Shown: positions 17,696 through 25,665 of the stretch, one piece after another | How positions within the stretch are numbered: the first letter of the stretch is position 1 | Layout of the letters: the number at the start of each line of letters is the position of its first letter | Assembly: GCF_024721115.1 (NCBI RefSeq) | Contig: NZ_JAMDHK010000012.1 | Location: 95,566-159,565, forward strand | Origin: Salipiger pentaromativorans | Lineage (GTDB): Bacteria > Pseudomonadota > Alphaproteobacteria > Rhodobacterales > Rhodobacteraceae | Direction of reading: 5' to 3' | Length of the DNA stretch: 64,000 bases | Position numbers and translations under genes: made by a program | Notes under the pieces: model-generated | Told to the model about the DNA's origin: nothing | Database searches by the model: none | The model's input: the letters and a program-made list of their open reading frames with translations, nothing else

Positions 17696-18685
17696 TCAGG
17701 CCCCGGGGCCGTCCATCGCGCCTGCGATCTGGTCCATCGCGCGCACCAGTTCGGCGCTGATTCCAGGCTCTGAGAGCGCGTGGCCGGCGTTGCGGATCAT
17801 CCGCAGATCGGCGTCGGGCCAGGCCTGCGCCAGTTCCCAGGCACGTTGCGGCGGGCAGATCATGTCGTAGCGGCCCTGCACGATCACCCCGGGGATGCCG
17901 TGCAGCTTGTCCACGTTCTTCAGAATCCAGCCGTCTTCCTCGAGAAAGCCGTCATGGACGAAATAATGGTTCTCCAGCCGCGCGAAGGCGCGGGCGTAAT
18001 CGCCCGGCGCGTCGCCGCCGGCCCCGTTGGAATAGACCGAGGCCAGCGCGTTTTCCCAGCCCGACCAGGCGCGGGCAAAGCGGGTCTCTTCCTGGAGATC
18101 GCCGGAGAACAGCCGCCGGTGATAGGCGGCGATCAGGTCGCCCCGCTCGTCTTCGGGGATGAGATCGGTGAACCGCGCCCAGGGCTCGGGCCAGAACTGC
18201 CCCGCGCCGCCGCCATAGAACCAGTCCAGCTCGGCCCGGGTCATCATGAAGACCCCGCGCAGCACCAGATGGCGCACGCGCTCGGGGTGGCTGATGGCAT
18301 AGACCAGCGCCAGCGTCGCGCCCCAGCTTCCGCCGAAGACGATGAACTGCTCGATGCCCAGCGTCTCGCGGATGCGCTCGATGTCGGAGATCAGGTGCCA
18401 GGTGGTGTTGTCGGTGATGCTGGCATGGGGCCGCGACCGTCCGCAGCCGCGCTGATCGAACAGCACCACGCGGAACACGCGCGGATCGAAATAGCGCCGC
18501 ATCGCCGGAGAGCAGCCGCCGCCGGGCCCGCCGTGAAACACGATCACCGGCACGCCGCGCGGGTTGCCGCATTGTTCCATATAGATCTTGTGCCCGTCGC
18601 CCATGTCGATCATGCGTTGATCGAACGGGTCGATGGCCGGATAGAGATATTGCACTGCGCGCTTTTGGCCCGAGAATTTGTCCAT
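17696..18685 (-). CDS. pip: Proline iminopeptidase
   Basis: Alpha/beta hydrolase of peptidase family S33, 329 aa, that removes N-terminal proline from peptides. Motifs: YLYPAIDPFDQRMIDMGDGH, the oxyanion region VFHGGPGGGCSP, LFDQRGCGRSRPHA, and the nucleophile elbow FGGSWGATLALVYA. The catalytic Asp and His lie in VQGRYDMICPP and NAGHAL. The ATG at 18685 (MDKFSGQKR) is preferred; the upstream open frame crosses the divergent promoter region with ubiG. Confidence 0.94.
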   Translation of the reverse strand: MDKFSGQKRAVQYLYPAIDPFDQRMIDMGDGHKIYMEQCGNPRGVPVIVFHGGPGGGCSPAMRRYFDPRVFRVVLFDQRGCGRSRPHASITDNTTWHLISDIERIRETLGIEQFIVFGGSWGATLALVYAISHPERVRHLVLRGVFMMTRAELDWFYGGGAGQFWPEPWARFTDLIPEDERGDLIAAYHRRLFSGDLQEETRFARAWSGWENALASVYSNGAGGDAPGDYARAFARLENHYFVHDGFLEEDGWILKNVDKLHGIPGVIVQGRYDMICPPQRAWELAQAWPDADLRMIRNAGHALSEPGISAELVRAMDQIAGAMDGPGA

Positions 18686-18737
18686 GTCCCATCTATATTG
18701 GCATGGAAACCCAAATGACCATGGGGAAATGTGACCT

Positions 18738-19475
18738 ATGACCGTGACCGTCGACCCTTCCGAGATCGCCAAGTTCGAAGCGATGGCCGCCGAATGGTGG
18801 GACCCGAACGGCAAGTTCAAGCCGCTGCACATGATGAATCCCGTGCGGCTCGACTATATCACCGCCCAGGTGGCGGGCGAGTTCGGGCGCGATCTGACGC
18901 AGCCCGCGCCGTTCGAGGGGCTGCGCATCCTCGACATCGGCTGCGGTGGCGGGCTGTTGTGCGAACCCATGGCGCGGCTCGGTGCCGAGATCGTGGGGGT
19001 CGATGCGGCAGAGCGCAACATTCCCGTGGCGATGACCCATGCGGCGCAATCCGGGCTCGAGATCGACTATCGCCACGACACCGCCGAGGCGCTGGCGGCG
19101 GCGGGCGAGCGGTTCGACGTGGTGCTGAACATGGAGGTGGTCGAGCATGTGGCCGATCCTCTGGCCTTTCTCACCGCCTGCCGGCAGTTGCTGAAGCCGG
19201 GCGGGCTGCATCTTTGCTCGACCATCAACCGCAACCCCAAGAGCTTTGCCATGGCGATCGTCGGGGCGGAATACGTCATGCGCTGGCTGCCCAAGGGCAC
19301 GCATGAATGGTCGAAGTTCATCACGCCGGACGAGCTTTACAAGCTGCTGCGCGAGGCGGGTCTGGAGCCGGTGGACCGCAAGGGCTATGTCTTCAACCCG
19401 GTGAGCTGGGCGTGGACGATCTCGGACCGCGACCTGTCGGTGAACTACGTCACCGCCGCGATCAACCCGGCCTGA
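18738..19475 (+). CDS. ubiG: Ubiquinone biosynthesis O-methyltransferase
   Basis: Carries out both O-methylations in ubiquinone synthesis. It has 245 aa with the family N-terminus [19 protein letters not shown], the SAM loop [31 protein letters not shown], and the membrane-associated segment [20 protein letters not shown]. The start has a purine-rich upstream region and the gene is divergent from pip. Ubiquinone is the signal sensed by RegB, encoded 13 kb away. Confidence 0.96.
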   Translation: MTVTVDPSEIAKFEAMAAEWWDPNGKFKPLHMMNPVRLDYITAQVAGEFGRDLTQPAPFEGLRILDIGCGGGLLCEPMARLGAEIVGVDAAERNIPVAMTHAAQSGLEIDYRHDTAEALAAAGERFDVVLNMEVVEHVADPLAFLTACRQLLKPGGLHLCSTINRNPKSFAMAIVGAEYVMRWLPKGTHEWSKFITPDELYKLLREAGLEPVDRKGYVFNPVSWAWTISDRDLSVNYVTAAINPA

Positions 19476-19486
19476 GGAGCAGAGAC

Positions 19487-19789
19487 ATGAGCGTCATTCC
19501 CGAGGGGCACAGCCTCTTTGTCGTGGACATCGAATATATCGTGCCCTTTGCCGAGATCGAGCCGGTGCTGGAGCCGCATATGGCCTTTATCGCCGAAGGT
19601 TACGGGCAGGGGCGGTTTCTGGCCTCGGGCCCTAAGAGCCCGCGCAGCGGCGGGGTGATCATTGCCATCGGTGCCTCGAAGGACGAGGTTGCGGCGCTGA
19701 TGGCGCAGGATCCCTTCGCCATTCACGAGGTGGCCAGGATGACGATCACCGAATTCGCCGCGTCGAACCGGCATCCGGTGCTGAAGTAA
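19487..19789 (+). CDS. YciI family protein
   Basis: A 100-aa ferredoxin-fold protein of the YciI/YCII group. HMAFIAEGYGQGRFLASGP and DPFAIHEVARMTITEF carry the conserved His/Asp pattern (aligned with the YciI active-site-like dyad). The ATG at 19487 follows a GAGGA site, 11 bases after ubiG, so it is likely co-transcribed. Catalytic activity is unproven for most of the family. A second YciI gene is at 46485. Confidence 0.85.
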   Translation: MSVIPEGHSLFVVDIEYIVPFAEIEPVLEPHMAFIAEGYGQGRFLASGPKSPRSGGVIIAIGASKDEVAALMAQDPFAIHEVARMTITEFAASNRHPVLK

Positions 19790-19829
19790 CCCTGGGCGGC
19801 CCGCGGCCCGCCCGGTTCTTCGCGGCGGG

Positions 19830-21137
19830 TCAGAGCACGTAACGGCTCAGGTCGGCCGAGCGGGTCAGCTCGCCAAGATAGGTTTCCACGAATTCGGCAT
19901 TCACCGTCACCGCATCGCCCGCGCGGTCCGGCGCGGTAAAGGACAGTTCCTCAAAGACCCGTTCCATGATGGTGTAGAGCCTGCGCGCGCCGATATTCTC
20001 GATCGACTCGTTCACCTCGGCGGCGATCCGGGCCAGCGCCTGGATGCCGTCCTCGGTGAAGCTGACGGCGACCTCTTCGGTCTGCATCAGCGCGGTGTAT
20101 TGCCGGGTCAGCGCGTTGTCGGTCTCGGTCAGGATGCGGACGAAATCCTCTTCGGTCAGTGCCCGCAGGTTCACCCGGATCGGCAGGCGGCCCTGAAGCT
20201 CGGGCAGCAGATCCGAGGGTTTGGCGATGTGGAAGGCACCGGAGGCGATGAACAGGATATGGTCGGTCTTGACCGGCCCGTGTTTGGTGCTGACCGTCGT
20301 GCCTTCGATCAGCGGCAGCAGATCGCGCTGCACGCCCTCGCGGCTGACATCTCCGCCCCGCGTCTCCTGACGCGCCGCCACCTTGTCGATCTCGTCGAGA
20401 AACACGATGCCGTTCTGCTCCACCGCTTCCAGCGCGGCGGTTTTCACGACCTCGTCGTCGAGCAGCTTGTCGGCCTCTTCCTGGATCAGCACTTCATAGC
20501 TTTGCGCCACGCTCATCTTCTTGCGGGCGGTGCGCCCGCCAAACGCCTTTCCGAAGAGATCGGAGAGATTCATCATCCCCATGTTCTGGCCGGGCTGGCC
20601 GGGGATCTCCATCATCGGGAAGGGCGAGGCGGTTTCTGCCACGTCGAGTTCGATCTCGGTATCGTCCAGCTCGCCGCTGCGCAGCTTCTTGCGGAACATC
20701 TCGCGCGTGCCCTCACGCGCATCGGTGCCGGCGATGGCCTCGATCACCCGGTCCTCGGCAGCCTTGTGGGCGGCGGCCTTGACGTCCTCGCGCATCTGTT
20801 CGCGGGTCATGGCGATGGCACTATCGACCAGATCGCGGACGATCTGCTCCACGTCGCGGCCGACATAGCCTACCTCGGTGAATTTCGTCGCCTCGACCTT
20901 GATGAAGGGCGCCTTTGCGAGCTTGGCGAGGCGGCGCGAGATCTCGGTCTTGCCGACGCCGGTGGGGCCGATCATCAGGATATTCTTGGGATAGACCTCG
21001 TCGCGCAGATCCTCGGAGAGCTGCTTGCGGCGCCAGCGGTTGCGCAGGGCGACGGCCACGGCGCGCTTGGCATCCTGCTGGCCGATGATGAAACGGTCGA
21101 GCTCCGAGACGATCTCGCGGGGGGTCAGGTCGGTCAT
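19830..21137 (-). CDS. hslU: HslU ATPase subunit of HslVU protease
   Basis: AAA+ unfoldase that feeds substrates to the HslV peptidase. From ATG 21137 the protein has 435 aa: [20 protein letters not shown] at the N-terminus, Walker [10 protein letters not shown], the pore motif [10 protein letters not shown], Walker [13 protein letters not shown], and the C-terminus ending LSRYVL, which docks into HslV. It lies 22 bases after hslV in the same operon. Confidence 0.97.
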   Translation of the reverse strand: MTDLTPREIVSELDRFIIGQQDAKRAVAVALRNRWRRKQLSEDLRDEVYPKNILMIGPTGVGKTEISRRLAKLAKAPFIKVEATKFTEVGYVGRDVEQIVRDLVDSAIAMTREQMREDVKAAAHKAAEDRVIEAIAGTDAREGTREMFRKKLRSGELDDTEIELDVAETASPFPMMEIPGQPGQNMGMMNLSDLFGKAFGGRTARKKMSVAQSYEVLIQEEADKLLDDEVVKTAALEAVEQNGIVFLDEIDKVAARQETRGGDVSREGVQRDLLPLIEGTTVSTKHGPVKTDHILFIASGAFHIAKPSDLLPELQGRLPIRVNLRALTEEDFVRILTETDNALTRQYTALMQTEEVAVSFTEDGIQALARIAAEVNESIENIGARRLYTIMERVFEELSFTAPDRAGDAVTVNAEFVETYLGELTRSADLSRYVL

Positions 21138-21159
21138 GGTGGTCCTTTCGGGGCGCGTC

Positions 21160-21717
21160 TCAGGCCGAAATGCTCTCAACGGTGAGATTGCCATTGGTGT
21201 AGACGCAGATGTCGGCAGCGATGGCCATGGCGCGGCGGGCGATCTCTTCGGCGGAATGATCGCTGTCCATCAGCGCCCGCGCCGCGGCCAGCGCGAAATT
21301 GCCGCCCGAGCCGATGGCCGCCACGTCGTGTTCGGGCTCCAGCACATCGCCCGCGCCGGTGATCACGTAAAGCTCGGCGCCATCGGTGACGATCAGCATG
21401 GCTTCGAGCTTTTGCAGGTATTTGTCGGTGCGCCAGTCCTTGGCCAGCTCGACACAGGCGCGCTGCAACTGGCCCGGGGTCTTTTCCAGCTTGCCTTCCA
21501 GCCGTTCCAGCAGGGTGAAGGCATCGGCGGTGGAGCCGGCAAAGCCGCAGACCACATCGTAGCCGCCGGGCGCAAGCCGGCGCACCTTGCGGGCGGTGCC
21601 CTTGATCACGGTCTGGCCGAGGCTCACCTGCCCGTCACCCGCGATGACCACCTGTCCGCCCTTGCGGATGCCGATGATCGTGGTGCCGTGCCAGCCGGGG
21701 AAATCCTGATCGGACAT
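21160..21717 (-). CDS. hslV: HslV peptidase subunit of HslVU protease
   Basis: Threonine protease of the proteasome beta type, 185 aa. The start at 21717 gives an 11-residue propeptide (to HG) before the catalytic Thr of [20 protein letters not shown]. Conserved [10 protein letters not shown] and [14 protein letters not shown] follow. In many bacteria the propeptide is only the initiator Met, so this longer version would need cleavage between Gly11 and Thr12, as in other alphaproteobacteria. It is transcribed before hslU. Confidence 0.97.
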   Translation of the reverse strand: MSDQDFPGWHGTTIIGIRKGGQVVIAGDGQVSLGQTVIKGTARKVRRLAPGGYDVVCGFAGSTADAFTLLERLEGKLEKTPGQLQRACVELAKDWRTDKYLQKLEAMLIVTDGAELYVITGAGDVLEPEHDVAAIGSGGNFALAAARALMDSDHSAEEIARRAMAIAADICVYTNGNLTVESISA

Positions 21718-21860
21718 GTGCTGCTTCCTTTCCTGCTTGCCGCCATATGGGGGCCGGAGCGGGCCGCGACAAGGCGGCGTTCCCGGCTCCGGGCATAGCG
21801 CAGAGCCGGGCGGAAGGAAATGCACCGGGGGCCGGGTGGGGTGCGGCGGGGGCCCGGAAC

Positions 21861-21889
21861 GAAAAAGGCCCCGCCGGTGCGGGGCCTTT
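21861..21889 (-). terminator. Rho-independent terminator after trxA
   Basis: An 11-bp perfect stem, AAAGGCCCCGC / GCGGGGCCTTT with a 4-base loop, followed on the minus strand by a T5 tract. It lies 24 bases beyond the trxA stop and separates the trxA block from hslVU. Confidence 0.9.
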
Positions 21890-21912
21890 CGGATTGTTCT
21901 GGAAGGCGCGGA

Positions 21913-22233
21913 TCAGAGCGCGTCTTTGATCCAGCTTTCGATCGAGGCTTTGGGGGCCGCGCCGGTGCGGTTGGAGACCACTTCACCGTCCTTGAACAGG
22001 AACAGCGCCGGGATGCCGCGCACGCCGAGGGCGGCGGCAACGCCGTGGTTGTGGTCGACATCGACCTTGGCGATCTTCACCTTGCCTTCGTATTCCTTGG
22101 CCAGCTCTTCCAGAGCCGGGCCGATCTGCTTGCAGGGGCCGCACCATTCGGCCCAGAAATCGACCACGACGGGAATGTCGGAGCCTTTCACTTCCTCATC
22201 GAAGGTCGCGTCGGTGACGGGAACGGTGGCCAT
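21913..22233 (-). CDS. trxA: Thioredoxin
   Basis: A 106-aa thioredoxin with active site [15 protein letters not shown], the buried Asp in the preceding strand region, and the cis-proline in [13 protein letters not shown]. It is preceded by a GGAGA site. It follows addA on the same strand, an arrangement common in Rhodobacteraceae, and it ends at a strong terminator. Confidence 0.97.
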   Translation of the reverse strand: MATVPVTDATFDEEVKGSDIPVVVDFWAEWCGPCKQIGPALEELAKEYEGKVKIAKVDVDHNHGVAAALGVRGIPALFLFKDGEVVSNRTGAAPKASIESWIKDAL

Positions 22234-22302
22234 GATTCTCTCCTTGCGGGTTGGGCAGCCGGAAAACTTGAGTGGGGAAGGTAGGTAGGCGCCGGAGAGT
22301 CG

Positions 22303-25300
22303 TCAAGCCGTTGTAGCGCGCGCCAACGCCGCAGACACAAGATCGTGTGGTAGCGCCATATAGCTTTGCGTCGTGGTCCAGATGAGCCCGGTTTCGACTT
22401 CGCGATCCGGCCAAATCTGCGCCAATGCGGCGGCATAGGCCCCCATCTGGCGCAGCAGGCCCTCGGGCGTGTCCGCCGGGCAGTCGGGCACCGTTCGGTT
22501 CGATTTGAAATCCACCGCCACCACCCGGTCGGGCAGGACAAGCAACCGGTCGATGATGCCATGGATGCGCCCGACCGGCTCTATCTCGGCGGAAACGGGC
22601 ACCTCGGCGATACTGTCCGCCGCGAAGAAGCGGGCAAGCCCGGGGGCATCCAGAACCGCCAGCGCCTCGGATGCCAGCGTGTCGGTCTCGTCGGGCAGCT
22701 CTTCGGCGATGGCCAGGACATGCGGCACGGCGGCGGCACGCTCGGCCGCCGGCAGCGCGGCGAGATGTTCCAGAAGCAGGTGCAGCACGGTGCCGCGCCG
22801 TTTCGCCTCGTCCGGGTCCTCGCCCTCTTCGCCGCTCAGCGCCTTGGCGCCGCCGAGATCCGAGGGCGAGCGCGACTCGGGCAGCGGCGCGGCGGCGGGG
22901 GCCGGCAGGCGGAAGAGCTCGGGCAGGGCGGCTTTGGTCTCGGGCTCTTCGGGGCGCGTTTCGTGGGGCAGATCGCTCCAGTCCGCGTCACCCAGCCGCA
23001 GCCCGTCGCCGCGCCCCCAGGCGCCGAAGTCGTATTCCGCGGGAATCGCGCCCGCGCGCGTCATGCCGCCGCGCACCTGATCGTACCAGGCGCTGCCGTC
23101 CTTCCCGAGATCGCCGGCGGCGGCCACCACCAGCCATTTCTCGGCCCGGGTCAGCGCCACATAGAGCAGCCGGTCGCGTTCGCGCTGATCGGCATCCTTG
23201 GCGCGCGCCAGTGCCTCGGCCTGTACCTGCGGCTGGCTGTCGGCGCTGGCCTTCCAGACCGTGCCGGTCTCGCCTTCGAGCAGGCTTTCGCGGATCGTCA
23301 CCATGGGTTTGGCGCAATCGGGCAGGATGACGATGGGTGCTTCGAGCCCCTTGGCCCCGTGCACCGTCATCACCCGGATGCGCGCCCCGGCGCTGTCGGG
23401 TGCGCGCTTGATCTCCAGATCGTCGGTCTGCATCCATTCGAGGAAGCCGGTGAGCGACGGCACCTCGGTCTGCTCATAGGCCAGCGCCTGCTGCAACAGG
23501 GCGTTGACGCCGTCCTCGGCCTCTTCCCCCAGCCGCCCGAGCAGCTTTTGCCGCCCGTCATGGCGGATCAGGATCCGTTCGATCAGATCGTAGGGGCGCA
23601 GGAAATCGGCCTTGCCGCGCAGATCGTCCAGAATCGCCAGAACCTCGGGAAAATCGTCTCTCTTCCCGCGCAACTCGGCCCAGAGATAGCTGCCCTCCTT
23701 GCGGCTGTGGGCCAATGTGAACAACGCCTGTTCCGACAGGCTAAATAGCGGAGAGCGCAGCGCGGTGGCCAGCGACAGGTCGTCTTCGGGGGTGGCAAGA
23801 AAGGACAGCAGCGCGCCGATGTCCTTCACCGCCAGCTCGGACATGACCTTGAGGCGGTCGGCGCCGGCGATGGGCAGGGCGCGCTGCTTGCAGGCGCGGA
23901 TGATCTCGGCAAAGAGCGCGCCGCGCCCGCGCACGAGGATCAGGAAATCGCCGGCATGGGCAGGGCGCGTCTGGTAGCTGCCGCTATGGCCGATCTCTTC
24001 GGGCAGCGGCGTGCCGATGGTGCGGGCGATAAAGCCGGCGACGCGGTTGGCAAGGATCACCGCGTGATGCTGCTGGCCCACCCGGTCGACCGGTTCGAAC
24101 CAGTCGCGATCTTCCTCTTCGTCCTTCGTCGGCTCGACGGCCGGCCAGAGATCGACGCGCCCGGGCATCTGCGTCTTGAAGGCGCGGTGCTTTTGATCCT
24201 GGGAGAACCCCGCCGCCTCGCGCCCCTCGAAGGTGGTGTCCACCAGGCGCAGGATCGGGTCGGCGGACCGAAAGCTGTATTCCAGCATCATGCGGCACAG
24301 CGGCGCGTCGGTGCGTTTCAGCCGTTCGGCGAATTCGTCGCACATGCGGTCGAACTCGCGCGGGTCGGCGCCCTGGAAGGAATAGATCGACTGCTTCTTG
24401 TCGCCCACGACAAAGATCGTGCGGCGCACATCCGAGCGCGCGCCTTCGCCGCTGGTGAACTCATGCGCGAGCCGCTCGATCACCTGCCATTGCACCGGCG
24501 AGGTATCCTGCGCCTCGTCCACCAGAATGTGGTCGATGCCGCCGTCGAGCCGGAACAGCACCCATTCCGCGACGCGGTCGTCGGAGAGCAGGTCTCGGGC
24601 GCGGGTCACCAGATCGTCGAAATCGAGCCAGCCGCGGCGCTGCTTCTCGGCCTCGTAGGCGGGGAGGAAAGCCTGCGCGAAGCGGTGCAGCGCGTGCTCG
24701 CGCCGGGCGGCGGCGAGGGCGAGCCGGGTTTCACGGGCATCCTCGACCCGCGCGGCGAGCTGGTCGAGCCGGTCCCAGAGCCCGCCAAGCGCGGCCTTGG
24801 TGTCTTTTGTCGGGACGCGGCTGCTGCGGGTGCCCTTCTGTGTTAGAAAGGCCGCTTCAAGCGCGACAAGACTGTCCAGATCGCGCCCCGAGACGCCAGA
24901 GAGCTTTTCCGCGGCGGTCTGGTCGGTGCTCTTGCCCATTCGCAGGATGGGAAGCGCCTCGCCGACAAGCTCCGCCTCGCCGCCCAGAAAGACCTGCGAG
25001 AGCAGCGAGTCCTCGTCGTCGCCGGGTTGTAGCCCGTACAGCGCCCAGATCGCCGTCTCGGAGCGGGGCGGCAGGAATGTGTCTCTGTTTCCGCAGATTT
25101 CCGCGAGGAACGCCTCGTGGTTTTCCGGCAGCCAGGGCGCCATCTCGGCCACCAGAGGTGCTTTTGCGCCTTCGGACAGCCGGTCCAGCACCTCGGCGCG
25201 CAGTCGTTGCGCGGCGCGATCCTCCATCTCGTGGAACTGCGGCGAGACTCCGGCTTCGAGCGGGAAGCGGCGCAGCAGGCTGGCGCAGAAGGAATGGATC

Positions 25301-25665
25301 GTCTGGATGCGCAGCCCGCCGGGCGTTTCGATGGCGCGGGCAAAAAGCGTGCGCGCGCCGGCCAGACGGTCGGGCGGCAAGGCCCCGTCGAGCCCGAGCT
25401 GGCGCAGCTCGTCGCGCAGGCTGCCGTCGTCGAGCATCGCCCAGGCGCCGAGCCGGCGGAACAGCCGGTTCTGCATCTCGGTCGCGGCGGCCTTGGTGTA
25501 GGTGAGGCAGAGGATATGTTCCGGCAGCACCCCGTCGAGCAGCAGCCGCGCCACCCGGTCGGTCAGCACCCGCGTCTTGCCCGATCCGGCATTGGCCGAC
25601 AGCCAGGTCGACATATCCGGACGGGCGGCCTGAACCTGGCGTTCGCTGGCGTCGTTGCGGCTCAT
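22303..25665 (-). CDS. addA: AddA helicase-nuclease subunit (double-strand break repair)
   Basis: A UvrD-type helicase fused to a RecB-type nuclease, 1120 aa, that together with AddB resects double-strand breaks for RecA. Walker A is WLSANAGSGKTRVLTDR (about 22-38), with LTYTKAAATEM, FVVGDKKQSIYSFQGADP and VMTVHGAKGLEAPIV as further helicase motifs. The C-terminal nuclease domain contains VVAVDFKSNRTV (D-x-K). The ATG at 25665 overlaps the addB stop (ATGA). The open frame continues upstream across addB, but that part is out of register with addB and not coding. Confidence 0.95.
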   Translation of the reverse strand: MSRNDASERQVQAARPDMSTWLSANAGSGKTRVLTDRVARLLLDGVLPEHILCLTYTKAAATEMQNRLFRRLGAWAMLDDGSLRDELRQLGLDGALPPDRLAGARTLFARAIETPGGLRIQTIHSFCASLLRRFPLEAGVSPQFHEMEDRAAQRLRAEVLDRLSEGAKAPLVAEMAPWLPENHEAFLAEICGNRDTFLPPRSETAIWALYGLQPGDDEDSLLSQVFLGGEAELVGEALPILRMGKSTDQTAAEKLSGVSGRDLDSLVALEAAFLTQKGTRSSRVPTKDTKAALGGLWDRLDQLAARVEDARETRLALAAARREHALHRFAQAFLPAYEAEKQRRGWLDFDDLVTRARDLLSDDRVAEWVLFRLDGGIDHILVDEAQDTSPVQWQVIERLAHEFTSGEGARSDVRRTIFVVGDKKQSIYSFQGADPREFDRMCDEFAERLKRTDAPLCRMMLEYSFRSADPILRLVDTTFEGREAAGFSQDQKHRAFKTQMPGRVDLWPAVEPTKDEEEDRDWFEPVDRVGQQHHAVILANRVAGFIARTIGTPLPEEIGHSGSYQTRPAHAGDFLILVRGRGALFAEIIRACKQRALPIAGADRLKVMSELAVKDIGALLSFLATPEDDLSLATALRSPLFSLSEQALFTLAHSRKEGSYLWAELRGKRDDFPEVLAILDDLRGKADFLRPYDLIERILIRHDGRQKLLGRLGEEAEDGVNALLQQALAYEQTEVPSLTGFLEWMQTDDLEIKRAPDSAGARIRVMTVHGAKGLEAPIVILPDCAKPMVTIRESLLEGETGTVWKASADSQPQVQAEALARAKDADQRERDRLLYVALTRAEKWLVVAAAGDLGKDGSAWYDQVRGGMTRAGAIPAEYDFGAWGRGDGLRLGDADWSDLPHETRPEEPETKAALPELFRLPAPAAAPLPESRSPSDLGGAKALSGEEGEDPDEAKRRGTVLHLLLEHLAALPAAERAAAVPHVLAIAEELPDETDTLASEALAVLDAPGLARFFAADSIAEVPVSAEIEPVGRIHGIIDRLLVLPDRVVAVDFKSNRTVPDCPADTPEGLLRQMGAYAAALAQIWPDREVETGLIWTTTQSYMALPHDLVSAALARATTA